IMG/VR virus record: IMGVR_UViG_3300047388_000198
Location: 1-31,144 of that record
DNA: 31,144 nucleotides
Reading direction: 5' to 3' (one strand)
From: a virus
The notes under the pieces: generated by a model
Seen by the model: the letters and a program-made list of their open reading frames with translations, nothing else
Databases searched by the model: none
Told to the model about the DNA's origin: nothing
Shown: in pieces, positions 1 to 8,508 of the stretch
How the letters are laid out: every line of letters begins with the position of its first letter
How positions within the stretch are numbered: the first letter of the stretch is position 1
Translations under genes and position numbers: made by a program

Positions 1-314
1 ACACTCGAATCGCTACTCGGATAGACCACAAATCCGGATGGCATCCACAGCGTGAGGACTTCCGTCTCAGGAGCTGCGCGACCCTGTGGTCTCGGCGGCG
101 TCAGTCGAACCGTCGGCGTAGTGCCATCAAACCATGCCTCAACTAGCGCTCCGTCGCCGAGGATTTTCTGCATGCGGAAAAACTTCAGATGCCCCGCCTT
201 TACGGCCTGCATCACCATGCCGAGCAGAAGCTGCCCGGCACTGTACATGGCCGGCGTCACCTCGCGCGGTGACTCCGTCAGAAGCCGTCGATAGGAACCC
301 CATCGCGCGGCCAC
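1..314 (-). CDS. Hypothetical virion-region protein, C-terminus cut off by window edge
   Basis: An open frame starts at GTG (312-314) and runs off the left end after 104 codons. It begins MAARWGSYRRLLTESP and continues with a hydrophobic, Met-rich stretch (MYSAGQLLLGMVMQAVKAG) and then a more polar part. I do not recognise the family. It lies nine bases after the stop of the 191-aa gene and in the same frame as that gene, so the TGA at 324-326 is all that separates them. An AGGG sits only two bases before the GTG, so translation may depend on coupling. It is probably another virion or tail-assembly protein by position. Confidence 0.6.
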   Translation of the reverse strand, partial: MAARWGSYRRLLTESPREVTPAMYSAGQLLLGMVMQAVKAGHLKFFRMQKILGDGALVEAWFDGTTPTVRLTPPRPQGRAAPETEVLTLWMPSGFVVYPSSDSS

Positions 315-323
315 ATCCCTAGC

Positions 324-899
324 TCAGCTCGACACCAGAGACATCGTGTAGACGACGTAGAGATTGTCGCCAACGCCCATTGCGAGCTTTGGCGTAGAGA
401 ACTGCGCGGCGGCATAGAGGAATCCAGTGCCCGACAACTTTGTGCTCACGGTAACGAGGCCGGCGCCATAAGCATTCTGCGTGGCGGCATTGATCGTGAA
501 CTGTGCCGGGCTCGCCGTATTGGCAATGGCACCGCCAGAGGATGCGCCGGGGGTCCATGCCACGCGACCGGCTTGCGAGTAGTTAGTCTGCTCGGTGAGT
601 GTGCTGTTGAAATTCGCCGCGGTCGTCGATGATGCCGGTACGGCATTGGCAGAGAACGGCTCGATATAGAACGCTGCCGGGACGCTGCCGCCCGCGAAGA
701 AAATGGTTTCGAGATTGAAGATGCCCTCGTCGGTGACGACGTTCTGGTCATCCACTGCTGGGCCATCATTGAGCCACGACGTGAAGTAGCTGTTGACATG
801 CAGTTTCGCGCGCGGAAGGTAAATGCCGCGGTTCGTGCGCTCGTACCAGAAATTGCGCACGGCTTGGCCGATTTCAATGGAAAGACGATGGAAGTTCAT
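324..899 (-). CDS. Hypothetical phage structural protein (191 aa)
   Basis: The chosen start is the ATG at 897-899, which overlaps the stop of the upstream gene as ATGA. The N-terminal half has mixed character (MNFHRLSIEIGQ, then NFWYERTNRGIYLP). The C-terminal two thirds is rich in Ala, Ser, Thr, Gly and Asn and looks like a beta-structured virion protein. No membrane segment or catalytic motif is visible. Its place in the virion-gene run after the fibre genes suggests a tail or fibre-associated structural role, which is an inference. Confidence 0.75.
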   Translation of the reverse strand: MNFHRLSIEIGQAVRNFWYERTNRGIYLPRAKLHVNSYFTSWLNDGPAVDDQNVVTDEGIFNLETIFFAGGSVPAAFYIEPFSANAVPASSTTAANFNSTLTEQTNYSQAGRVAWTPGASSGGAIANTASPAQFTINAATQNAYGAGLVTVSTKLSGTGFLYAAAQFSTPKLAMGVGDNLYVVYTMSLVSS

Positions 900-1099
900 T
901 GCGCAACTCCTGATTGTACGGCGAACCACTTCTTCATTGGGCAGCTAGCGTTTGCTCTCCAAACCCTTGCTGACATGGGGACGATGCAGCGGCATTTATC
1001 GCATAGCCGCATCGCGTCGTGCTGCGCAGGCTTCAGATGCGTGCAGCCTAGGCATATTGAAAATCTCTCTCTACGCTCTCCTTCCTGCGCAATTATCAT
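896..1099 (-). CDS. Small zinc-finger-like phage protein (67 aa)
   Basis: The protein has paired cysteines in the order ICLGC, LCDKCRC and a final CP..KW motif. This resembles a short phage zinc-ribbon family (DUF6171-like), which I name from the pattern only. The cysteines could bind one zinc ion. The start ATG overlaps the stop of the 437-aa upstream gene as ATGA, which suggests translational coupling. Function in the family is unknown to me. Confidence 0.75.
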   Translation of the reverse strand: MIIAQEGERRERFSICLGCTHLKPAQHDAMRLCDKCRCIVPMSARVWRANASCPMKKWFAVQSGVAQ

Positions 1100-2409
1100 A
1101 CTGCCACCCCATTCCGTATGACAGTGGCAACGGCGAAGTCCGATGCGGTAGCGTTCTGGCGAGTACCGGGATCTTCAAGCGCCATGACAACTTGCCGCAT
1201 GCTGGCCTGCTCACGGAAAAACGCGGCCCCTGACTGCGCTGGCGAGGCCAAGGCGTAGCCCTCGGTATAAGGCATTACGACGCCACCAGGGAGACCGACG
1301 CAGAACACGCCGTTCGACGATAGCCAGTGCGCGACCATGCGCGTCTCTGGCGGGGCGCCGAATAGGCTGCCAGGCACATAGCATAGCGTCCCCGGAACCG
1401 CGCGAAACGGATAGGCGCGGCGCTGCGTCGGCTTGCGGCCGTCCGTCCACTCCATCGACGTCGCGTCTAGCCAGTACGTGCCAGAGTCATCGGAGATGAA
1501 CAACCCGGCACCAGCCTGACCCTCTCCAACGGGCGCAATCATCTGGACGCCACCGCGCTGCTTCAGATACCCCTCGAACGGAACCCACTGGCCATAGCGC
1601 TGCGGCGGTGAAAAGCCGATGATATTCTCGCGCACGCCGAACAGGCGGCCATTGCAGTAGGCTAGTATCGAGCAACCTTGCATAGGCTCGACAAACTGCG
1701 TCTCAAGCTGGCGACCGCGCTGCGTGCCATAGATGAATTCAGTCGTGATCGCCGCTGGATACTCCTGCCATAGCAGAAGTGTCTCACCGTTGCACTCGGT
1801 GGCGTAGATGCGCACGGTCTGAACGTTGTTCGGTGGTGCTGGGAATCCGGTGAGCTGAATCCCCTGCCCTTGGCTTATGGTGACGACCGCCGCTATGCCT
1901 GTGCCAGACTCGCGGCCAAGTTCGTCCGTCCATGTGATCGCCACCTGATAGGTGCCAGCCTGCATGCCGCCATTGGCAGTCGCTGTCGCCGTCGGCTGGA
2001 AACTCGGGTTTGGACACGCGCCCGGATGCACCGTTCCGGATGAGTCAATGCAGCGCAACGTCGGACCGTCGGAGAAGAATAGCAGCGGCCCAGCCTCGGC
2101 GTAGGTGACATCATTGTAAGCGTCGATAGGTATCGTCGAATGCACGGCAAGATTCGCGTCTATGAGCTTCAGCGCGGTGGCGTCGGCAACAACAACGTAA
2201 GGCAGGATGGTGCCGACGAAACCAGATCGCCCAAACGCGAATGACAGCGCCTTCGCTGTACCAGAACGACGATTGAAATTCATGCCGTCGTCGACATCGA
2301 CATTGGTCGCGCCGCGCATGAATCCCGGCGGAATAGCCGTCTCAGGCGCGACATTATTCAGCCCAAAGAAGTCGCGCTGGGTTTTCTGACCTTTGTCGTT
2401 TGCGGCCAT
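1096..2409 (-). CDS. Phage virion protein, possible tail-hub or DNA-stabilisation component (437 aa)
   Basis: The N-terminus has a pattern seen in many short-tailed phage tail proteins: GLNNVAPETAIPPGFMRGAT, followed by NVDVD and RRSG. The remainder is beta-rich with Gly-turn segments and an Ig-like or fibronectin-like stretch near residues 145-215 (AGTYQVAITWTDELGRESG). No signal peptide or membrane segment is seen. The position after the fibre genes supports a tail-tube or hub role such as the P22 gp10 class. That assignment is an inference from position and the N-terminal pattern. Confidence 0.75.
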   Translation of the reverse strand: MAANDKGQKTQRDFFGLNNVAPETAIPPGFMRGATNVDVDDGMNFNRRSGTAKALSFAFGRSGFVGTILPYVVVADATALKLIDANLAVHSTIPIDAYNDVTYAEAGPLLFFSDGPTLRCIDSSGTVHPGACPNPSFQPTATATANGGMQAGTYQVAITWTDELGRESGTGIAAVVTISQGQGIQLTGFPAPPNNVQTVRIYATECNGETLLLWQEYPAAITTEFIYGTQRGRQLETQFVEPMQGCSILAYCNGRLFGVRENIIGFSPPQRYGQWVPFEGYLKQRGGVQMIAPVGEGQAGAGLFISDDSGTYWLDATSMEWTDGRKPTQRRAYPFRAVPGTLCYVPGSLFGAPPETRMVAHWLSSNGVFCVGLPGGVVMPYTEGYALASPAQSGAAFFREQASMRQVVMALEDPGTRQNATASDFAVATVIRNGVAV

Positions 2410-2414
2410 CTAAG

Positions 2415-2726
2415 CTACTTCTTCGGTGGAACTCGCGTGCCGACAGGAACCGAATCGACGCCAGTAACATCATCGACAAGGAATGCAAATCCATGCTGAT
2501 CAAGTGTCGCGTTTCCGCCGCTGCTGCGAACGTCGTAGACGTTGAAAGTCAGCGGTCCTTGTGCGAATGGTGCCGCTATGTCAGCAATAACTGGCGTTGC
2601 TCCGGGCGTGATATTTCCGGTATCCACGTCCGGTAAAGCTCGCACGACCATCGCTGGAGTCGTTTCGCTGACCTCTCCGCGGCTGACAAGTTGGGAAAGT
2701 ACAAGAACAATATCGCCCTTTTGCAT
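2415..2726 (-). CDS. Hypothetical virion-associated protein (103 aa)
   Basis: The start at ATG 2724-2726 (MQKGDIVLVLSQL) is preceded by AGGAGA at good spacing, which rules out the longer in-frame extension. The sequence is a compact beta-type domain with no signal or membrane segment. It is placed between the fibre and the 437-aa tail protein. I do not recognise a family. A structural or assembly role is likely from context. Confidence 0.75.
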   Translation of the reverse strand: MQKGDIVLVLSQLVSRGEVSETTPAMVVRALPDVDTGNITPGATPVIADIAAPFAQGPLTFNVYDVRSSGGNATLDQHGFAFLVDDVTGVDSVPVGTRVPPKK

Positions 2727-2771
2727 TTTCTTTCTCCTAGTTTCCGACGTACCTTCTAAATTCCCAACCAC

Positions 2772-5150
2772 CTACTGTACTCTCTCTACTGCTGCATAAA
2801 GCGCGTACTTGGCCGTCCCGAACAGCCCTGTGTGGGCTGTCGAATACGCGATGCTGCCGGAGTTGAGCTGCACGAAAATCGAGCCCTGCGTTCGTCCGGT
2901 GCCGGTCAGCAACTGCGCCGTACTGGCCTGTGTCGCCGCTCCCGCGGTGTCCGTGTACGTAATCGTCAGCGTAACCGCGCCTGCTGTAGCGTCAGCCGTG
3001 GTGTCCTCCAGCGCATAGCTCACTCTGTACAGGCCAGCGACGTTAGCGCCGGTGAAGTTCGTCGACCCGATGTCAGCCGACTGGTTCGTTGTCGAAACCG
3101 TCGTCACCACGCCAGTGATGCCCGAGCCGACGACTGTCGTGATCGAGCTATCCGTCAAACGGCCGTTGGTCGTGGCTACCGGGATCTTGCCCGACGTGAG
3201 CGCTGCATCATTCAGCGCGATCTCCTTGCGCGCCGCGCCTGTCGTGATCGTGGCGTAGAGTTTGTCCGTCAAGAACTCGATGCCGCCTGCTTCGGCAGTC
3301 GTCATCAAGGTGCCAGACGTCAGTTTGATCGGCGCCGTGCTCGCCGCCGTCGTGCCTGCAGCAAGATGCAAATACGCAGTCGGGTTTGTAAGGCCGGCAC
3401 CAAGTCCCAGCGCCCCTGCCATGAAGCTCGGTGCGGTGCCGTTCATAAATACGTTGTACCGCGCCGTGCCGCTGGCCGCGAGGTTTCCATAGAAACCGTA
3501 GTTCGTCGTGGCTCCTGTCAGGTTTGATTCGACTCGGTAGCCGTACTGCGCGGTCACCGTCGAACCGGCGCCTATGGTGCCTTGCGAGGCATCGAAATGA
3601 ATCAGCGACGAAAGCGTGAACGCAGTTGCTGCCGTGCCCAAGCTCGTAGCGTAGCCAGCGCCAGTTGTAGCATCGGTGCTCGGGAAATTTCCAGATGCAT
3701 AGTAGCCCCGGACGGTCGTGTTGGTGAGTGCCGCAATGCCTACAGAAGCCTGCACAGCACTGAACGTATCTGGTGCGCCACCTACACCGACAATGCCCGT
3801 GAAGGCATTAGGGGCCGTGCCCGCTGCATAAAAACAATATCGAGACGCACCACTTGCTGCTATATTGCAGTGGAACCCGTAGTTTGTTGTCGCGCCAGTT
3901 AGGTTGCTTTCCGCAGCGAATCCCTTCTGCGTTGTGACGGCCGAACCGGCGCCTATCGTGCTCTGCTGCGCGTAGAAGTGCTGCAGGTTATTGAGTGTGA
4001 ACGATGAGGCCGCAGTGCTGGCCGAGCTGATGAAATAGCTAACGCTCTGCGTCGTCGTGCTCGGTATAACGCCTTGCGAACGAATGCCGTCAGCAGTTGT
4101 TCCGGTTGTCAGAGAACTCGCCGTCGTCAGTGCTGCAGTGGCGTTCGGAGAGCCGCCAACGCCGATAATACCGTTGAATTGACTCTTTGCCGTGCCACTG
4201 GCGAAAACCGCCAAGTTGTTCGTTCCGCTCGGAATGGCACTATAGAACCCATAGTTGTTCGTTGCGCTGATTAGCGAAGATTCTGCCGAGAACCCGATCT
4301 GCGTCGTGACGGCAGAAGATGCTCCGAACGTTCCTTGCGTCGCATAGAAGTGGCGGAGATTGTTGAGCGTGAAGCTCGCTGCCGCCGTGTTTGCGTTTGA
4401 ATAGAAATAGTTCGCGCTGCTAAGAACGTCCGATTGAATCGTCGCGTCGCTGGCATATCCGTATGCGGTCGTGCCGCCTGTGATGTTTTGTGAGTTGCGC
4501 AGACCATACGCCGTTAGCGACGACGCATTGATTCCGAACGCACCGATGATATTGTTCGAGAACGCGCCATCGCCGCGAAAGAAATTGGCCGAACTGCCGC
4601 CGGCTGCGAGCCGCGCTGGCGCCAACGTGCCGCTGCCAATGTTTGTGGCGTTTGTCGCATCCGTGTTGCAGCTTGCTGCCGCGTCGGAAAGATCGCCGCA
4701 CGCGGGCTGTGATGCAGCAGGAACGCCGCTGGTGCTGATTGAGGTCAGGAAGTTGTGCGATACCGCTGCCTTCGACTGCACTCCGCCCAGAGACGACGAT
4801 GACGGATTGGGCAACCTTGCTGCACCAAGCGTGCCGGAACTGATGTTGCTGGCGTTCGTGGTATCGGTCGTGGCGCTGGCGGCAAATGAGACGCCATTGG
4901 TCTTGGTGCACGTCAGCACGCCTGAGCCGCCAGGCGTTGTGCAATCGCCACTGAGCGCGGCCTGCATCGTCAGGTCGATATAGCCGAGCGGGTTGATTAG
5001 CGGCACCTTGGCCGCGTCTCCAGCGCCTGCGCTCGTGTCCTTGGCCGCGACGAGCCCATGATTCGGCGGGTTGCTGGTGACTAGTGTATTGGTCGCCGCA
5101 CCGGCTGAAATGGAAATCAGCAGCGCGAGCAGTGCATGGAATCGCATCAT
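2772..5150 (-). CDS. Large repeat-built tail fibre or appendage protein (792 aa)
   Basis: Residues 2-19 ([20 protein letters not shown]) look like a signal peptide, which is odd for a virion protein. A low-complexity Ala/Ser/Thr/Asn region with two similar SGTL.(A/P)ARL motifs follows. Three imperfect repeats of about 126 aa occupy roughly residues 200-326, 327-452 and 453-577. Each carries FTL..L.HF.A.Q.T.GA.S.VT.Q.G and an NYGF segment. The C-terminal ~100 residues end in [18 protein letters not shown] and resemble the trimerising jelly-roll knobs of phage fibres and TNF/C1q-like proteins. The start overlaps the collagen-like gene stop (ATGA). It is probably a receptor-binding or decorating fibre. 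Confidence 0.8.
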   Translation of the reverse strand: MMRFHALLALLISISAGAATNTLVTSNPPNHGLVAAKDTSAGAGDAAKVPLINPLGYIDLTMQAALSGDCTTPGGSGVLTCTKTNGVSFAASATTDTTNASNISSGTLGAARLPNPSSSSLGGVQSKAAVSHNFLTSISTSGVPAASQPACGDLSDAAASCNTDATNATNIGSGTLAPARLAAGGSSANFFRGDGAFSNNIIGAFGINASSLTAYGLRNSQNITGGTTAYGYASDATIQSDVLSSANYFYSNANTAAASFTLNNLRHFYATQGTFGASSAVTTQIGFSAESSLISATNNYGFYSAIPSGTNNLAVFASGTAKSQFNGIIGVGGSPNATAALTTASSLTTGTTADGIRSQGVIPSTTTQSVSYFISSASTAASSFTLNNLQHFYAQQSTIGAGSAVTTQKGFAAESNLTGATTNYGFHCNIAASGASRYCFYAAGTAPNAFTGIVGVGGAPDTFSAVQASVGIAALTNTTVRGYYASGNFPSTDATTGAGYATSLGTAATAFTLSSLIHFDASQGTIGAGSTVTAQYGYRVESNLTGATTNYGFYGNLAASGTARYNVFMNGTAPSFMAGALGLGAGLTNPTAYLHLAAGTTAASTAPIKLTSGTLMTTAEAGGIEFLTDKLYATITTGAARKEIALNDAALTSGKIPVATTNGRLTDSSITTVVGSGITGVVTTVSTTNQSADIGSTNFTGANVAGLYRVSYALEDTTADATAGAVTLTITYTDTAGAATQASTAQLLTGTGRTQGSIFVQLNSGSIAYSTAHTGLFGTAKYALYAAVERVQ

Positions 5151-6133
5151 GGAATCGGCCCCTGTGGCGTCTGTTTGCTTATCAAGAATTCGGTCGCACT
5201 AAGCGCCGTTCCAAGCACGCTGACCATATTTCCACTCGCTGCCGGAGCGGTTACGGTGATATGCCCAGCCGTCGACGCGTCGAGATAGTAAACAGATCCG
5301 GCAGTAAGTCCACCACTCTGGCCAGTGACAACATCCCATAGCGCCGTCGTTAGCGTCACCATGCCACTATGTTGCACATTGCCTTGCGCCGCGACGATGA
5401 TCGATGCGTCAGTAATAAATCCGAATGCTCGGCAGTTTGCGGCATTGGAGTTTGCCTGAGCACGTTTTACGGTGTCGTTTCCAGTGATGTATACCGGCAT
5501 GCCGGCAACGATCGTTGTAGCGGCTTCACCATTCGTTACGGTTGACGTGAATGGTGCTGACGAGCCCGTGGCTCCAGTGTTTCCAGTCGCGCCTTGCGCT
5601 CCAGTTGCCCCCGCAGCACCCGTCGCTCCGGTAGCGCCAGTGTCTCCGGTTGCGCCCTGTGCGCCAGTAGCTCCCGTTGCGCCAGTTTCACCTGTCGCAC
5701 CCTGAGCACCGGTGGCACCAGCTGCGCCAGTGGCGCCCTTGACTCCGGTCCATGTCGCGATTGTATCGGCAGGAATTAGCGCAGGGTTTCCAACAACCTC
5801 TCCGCCGTATGCTGACGTATCAACGTGAATGTGATCGACGTCAACGTCGACGATCTTCCCAACAAGTTTGTTGGTACCGTCGAATATATAGACGTACTGA
5901 TCCAGCTCGTAGGCTGTCGTTGGAGTGTTAAATGGAACGATATAGACGCCCGCACCAATGGGGGATATAGCGCTGATGATTGGCTGAGCGCCAATTCCAT
6001 CAAGACCGGTCGCGCCAGCTGCTCCACGCGCACCATTTCCCTTGGCGACCATGTCGCGAGACTTGGTTATGGGAAATATCAGCCCTTTCCCCTGCCCACT
6101 CAGAAACACCAATGATAGCGGTTCATTGAGCAT
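5147..6133 (-). CDS. Collagen-like phage structural protein (328 aa)
   Basis: About 20 consecutive Gly-X-Y triplets, dominated by GAT, GAQ, GET and GAA, span roughly residues 130-190. A shorter set ([10 protein letters not shown]) lies near residue 35. Such stretches form trimeric collagen-like rods in phage fibres. The flanking N-terminal domain (~35-125) and the C-terminal domain (~195-328) look beta-rich. The start chosen is ATG 6131-6133, two bases after the upstream stop; a TTG 18 bases earlier is an alternative. The next gene is the large fibre, so this is probably a fibre-network connector or tail-fibre stem. The product class is clear; the exact role is inferred. Confidence 0.85.
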   Translation of the reverse strand: MLNEPLSLVFLSGQGKGLIFPITKSRDMVAKGNGARGAAGATGLDGIGAQPIISAISPIGAGVYIVPFNTPTTAYELDQYVYIFDGTNKLVGKIVDVDVDHIHVDTSAYGGEVVGNPALIPADTIATWTGVKGATGAAGATGAQGATGETGATGATGAQGATGDTGATGATGAAGATGAQGATGNTGATGSSAPFTSTVTNGEAATTIVAGMPVYITGNDTVKRAQANSNAANCRAFGFITDASIIVAAQGNVQHSGMVTLTTALWDVVTGQSGGLTAGSVYYLDASTAGHITVTAPAASGNMVSVLGTALSATEFLISKQTPQGPIP

Positions 6134-6135
6134 GT

Positions 6136-6798
6136 CTATGCAGCCGACCAACCGATAGAGATACCACCAGAATCGATCAGGAACTTTGCGCCACCGCTGT
6201 CGGTAATAACTACCTGAAAGTATCCATTTCCAAAAATATACAACGCAAGGACTGATGCTGCCACGGGGAAGTTAACTGTCTGGCCGCTCACATCAACTAT
6301 CCCAGCGATGGAATATAGCGGAGTTGGCGGCACAGGAACTGGTGGCGTTGGCACCGGTGGTACAGGCTCATACGGAGGCCACGGCGGCGTCGGGAAAGGT
6401 GGCGCCGGGGTGATTGGTGGCGATGAGTAAATGTTTAGCTCAGCCGTCATACCGGCAGCGAATGCAGGCGTCAACCATCCCAGCATTCCGCCGCTAGTAT
6501 AGGCGCCACCAAGGCGAGCTGCGTCCACTGAATTCAATTGCACAGTGTTCACGTCGACAACATGCACTTCGTACCACTGCGATGCCTCTGGCGGCCAAGC
6601 GCCAGCTTGCAGCGCATCGAGACCGGGAAGCTCGGCAATAGCGACCGGATAGCCTTCGGTAAGCCCGTGCCCAGTGACAGTCATCGTCAACGGAGTCAGT
6701 GCCGTAACCGCGGCAATGGGCTTGTAAATCCACGGCTCATTCGCCCAGCGATAGGTCGGATCGAAGTCTTCGCCTTGCGTGATGACGAGATTCGACAC
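6136..6798 (-). CDS. Virion protein with proline-rich linker (220 aa)
   Basis: Translation starts at GTG 6796-6798 behind AGGATAG. The N-terminal domain has a [13 protein letters not shown] segment, a pattern common in phage baseplate and fibre proteins. Residues ~126-160 form a proline-rich linker with repeated PP, TPP and VPP units. A small beta-rich domain of about 55 residues follows. A linker of this kind would hold two domains apart, consistent with a tail or fibre attachment protein. The family is not recognised. Confidence 0.75.
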   Translation of the reverse strand: MSNLVITQGEDFDPTYRWANEPWIYKPIAAVTALTPLTMTVTGHGLTEGYPVAIAELPGLDALQAGAWPPEASQWYEVHVVDVNTVQLNSVDAARLGGAYTSGGMLGWLTPAFAAGMTAELNIYSSPPITPAPPFPTPPWPPYEPVPPVPTPPVPVPPTPLYSIAGIVDVSGQTVNFPVAASVLALYIFGNGYFQVVITDSGGAKFLIDSGGISIGWSAA

Positions 6799-6801
6799 GG
6801 G

Positions 6802-7536
6802 CTATCCTACGTGGTAGTTGCGACGACCGGAGCCCCATGACGAATTACCCCACGGGATGCCTCCGAATTTCACTTTGTACGGCTTGTCCTGACGCTTTTC
6901 GCGCTCAGTTTTTGCCAGCGCGCAGTAGTCCTCGAACATGACCTTGAAGTCAGATGCCTTTCCGGCATTGAACGTCTCGGCGTCTTTCTTGAGGTACGCC
7001 AGCGCCTCCATGCCCCACAGCAGGTAAATGTGGTGGAACGATGGGATCTCCAGCGGCACTACTTTCTCGACCGTGATCTCCGTTGGAAGTCGATACACAC
7101 TCAGCTGCGCAACGTCGCTGTCCTGTGGAATCCGAATCCACCGGATACGGCACTGATCCATGTCGGTGATGTATTCGCTTACCTGGCCGGTCGCCTGCAT
7201 GACGGAGGCGTTGTAGCAGAAGCCATAGTCGTCACGGTAGCCGGCGCCGGTTTTGAACTGGCCGACGTTCGCCGCCGTGATCTCGCGGCCATCGGACTTG
7301 CGAAACATCGCGTTGACGTACAAGATTCGGTCACTGAACGTCGACCACGGCACGTTCGTCTGAATGGGAACCTGCGTCATCGAGCTAGACGAGTCGGGAA
7401 TGCCATACGTGAGGCGGCAGAACATCTCCTGTGCCGCGCTCAAGTAGCCATAGGCTTCCTCATCGGACCACAGATACGGAACGATCGCGTCGTGGACGTC
7501 ACTGCGGAACCGCTTGACGACGTCGACGGGAGTCAT
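6802..7536 (-). CDS. Probable head-tail adaptor or connector protein (244 aa)
   Basis: The protein starts MTPVDVVKRFRSDVHDAIVPYLWSDEEA. This helical N-terminus with W-S-D/E-E is typical of short-tailed phage adaptor-like proteins (compare DUF6682-type annotations). A helical region around residues 180-225 (YLLWGMEALAYLKKDAETF) follows a more beta-like centre. It lies a few bases after the 136-aa gene and before the tail proteins, where head-completion proteins normally occur. The adaptor call is moderate. Confidence 0.75.
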   Translation of the reverse strand: MTPVDVVKRFRSDVHDAIVPYLWSDEEAYGYLSAAQEMFCRLTYGIPDSSSSMTQVPIQTNVPWSTFSDRILYVNAMFRKSDGREITAANVGQFKTGAGYRDDYGFCYNASVMQATGQVSEYITDMDQCRIRWIRIPQDSDVAQLSVYRLPTEITVEKVVPLEIPSFHHIYLLWGMEALAYLKKDAETFNAGKASDFKVMFEDYCALAKTEREKRQDKPYKVKFGGIPWGNSSWGSGRRNYHVG

Positions 7537-7541
7537 TGGCG

Positions 7542-7952
7542 TTAGTTGCCCGACTCGTTACCTAGCTGCTGCTGGAAGCCCATCCAGAGCTTGTTGACTT
7601 CGACCTGATCGAACCTCATGCCGGTGCGCTTGGAAATTGCTTCGCACGTCGGAGTGCCGGCGCCGGTGAAATCGAAGCGCTCGTTGTCTTGGATCACAGC
7701 ATTGAACGCCTTCGTGGCCGCAGCCTTGCGTTCCTCGTTGGATACCGTCTTGCGCACGGGCTGATCGTCATCGACGATGGACTGGACGCCACCGTCCGTG
7801 CGACGCGCACCGATCGCGACGGCTTCCTCGTAGATGGCCGGGGAAACGTTTACGGGGGTGCCTTTCTCAAAGCGAACGCTTTGCCCCTTGGTCGTCCGCA
7901 GCGTGAAATTCTTGTCTAGCACCATTTCAACTGGCGCAGTGGGTAGTGACAT
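7542..7952 (-). CDS. Hypothetical head-region protein (136 aa)
   Basis: The start ATG is preceded by GGAGGCGG. The N-terminal part (residues 10-55) is a small beta-type module (LRTTKGQSVRFEKGTPVNVS). The C-terminal half, after residue ~70, is helical and charged. This combination is common in small proteins encoded just downstream of phage capsid genes, but no function is known to me. A perfect 10-bp hairpin separates it from the decoration-like gene. Confidence 0.8.
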   Translation of the reverse strand: MSLPTAPVEMVLDKNFTLRTTKGQSVRFEKGTPVNVSPAIYEEAVAIGARRTDGGVQSIVDDDQPVRKTVSNEERKAAATKAFNAVIQDNERFDFTGAGTPTCEAISKRTGMRFDQVEVNKLWMGFQQQLGNESGN

Positions 7953-7967
7953 GTTCCGCCTCCATGA

Positions 7968-7991
7968 GCGCGGGAGCGGTTGCTCCCGCGC
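7968..7991 (-). terminator. Perfect 10-bp stem-loop between head genes
   Basis: GCGCGGGAGC and GCTCCCGCGC form a perfect 10-bp GC-rich stem with a four-base loop. It lies between the stop of the 158-aa gene and the ribosome binding site of the 136-aa gene. No T-tract follows, so it is not a canonical terminator. It may attenuate, stabilise the upstream mRNA end, or be a processing site. Confidence 0.5.
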
Positions 7992-8019
7992 GTAGCATAG
8001 CGCATCTGGACCGGGTTAG

Positions 8020-8496
8020 TTACAGCCCGTACCGCGATGCCGGCGGATTTTCGGTTTCGTGAGCGCGGCCAGGGTAGATGTAACGGACGATCACGATGGC
8101 GTGGCCTGCCGTCAGTGCCGCACCGGTGCCGCCCGTCAGCGTCACCGTTGCCAGCATCGGCAGCGCGGAGACGTTGTTGAACGGAGTACCGGTCAGCGCC
8201 GTATTACCGGTGGCAAAAATGTTGACAGCCGCACCGTAGCGCGTTGCCGAGCCAGTATCGCCCAGTGCCAGCGTTGCCGCGGTGAGCGGGCCAGCGCCAG
8301 CAAAGGCTGTCGTGACCAGCACGGAGCCGCCGGTAACGATGGCGCCGGCACCCATGATGCCGAACGCCTGAATCGCCGTGCCCGCAGTGATCTTGCCGTT
8401 GACGAAATCGGTATAGTCGATCGGCAGGGTGGCGGTCAGCTCGTACTGACGACCATAGTCCGGACCATAGCCAACTGCTGTGTCGAGATTGCTCAT
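8020..8496 (-). CDS. Probable capsid decoration (cement) protein (158 aa)
   Basis: The gene directly follows the major capsid gene and has AAGGAGCC before its ATG. The protein is Gly/Ala/Thr-rich and beta-like, with the segment LALGDTGSATRYGAAVNIFA in its middle, and lacks signal or membrane segments. In BPP-1-like phages a jelly-roll cement protein is encoded next to the capsid gene. The call here rests on position and composition, so it is an inference. Confidence 0.7.
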   Translation of the reverse strand: MSNLDTAVGYGPDYGRQYELTATLPIDYTDFVNGKITAGTAIQAFGIMGAGAIVTGGSVLVTTAFAGAGPLTAATLALGDTGSATRYGAAVNIFATGNTALTGTPFNNVSALPMLATVTLTGGTGAALTAGHAIVIVRYIYPGRAHETENPPASRYGL

Positions 8497-8508
8497 GTCG
8501 TTGGCTCC

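Noticed and set aside
4471-4983. A 170-codon plus-strand frame within the fibre gene
   Set aside because: The fibre frame on the other strand has clear repeats and a C-terminal knob. The opposite frame shows no domain and no start signal.
5560-5750. Possible CRISPR-like or DNA repeat array
   Set aside because: The short near-identical units are codons for Gly-X-Y triplets in the collagen-like protein. There are no spacers of constant length.
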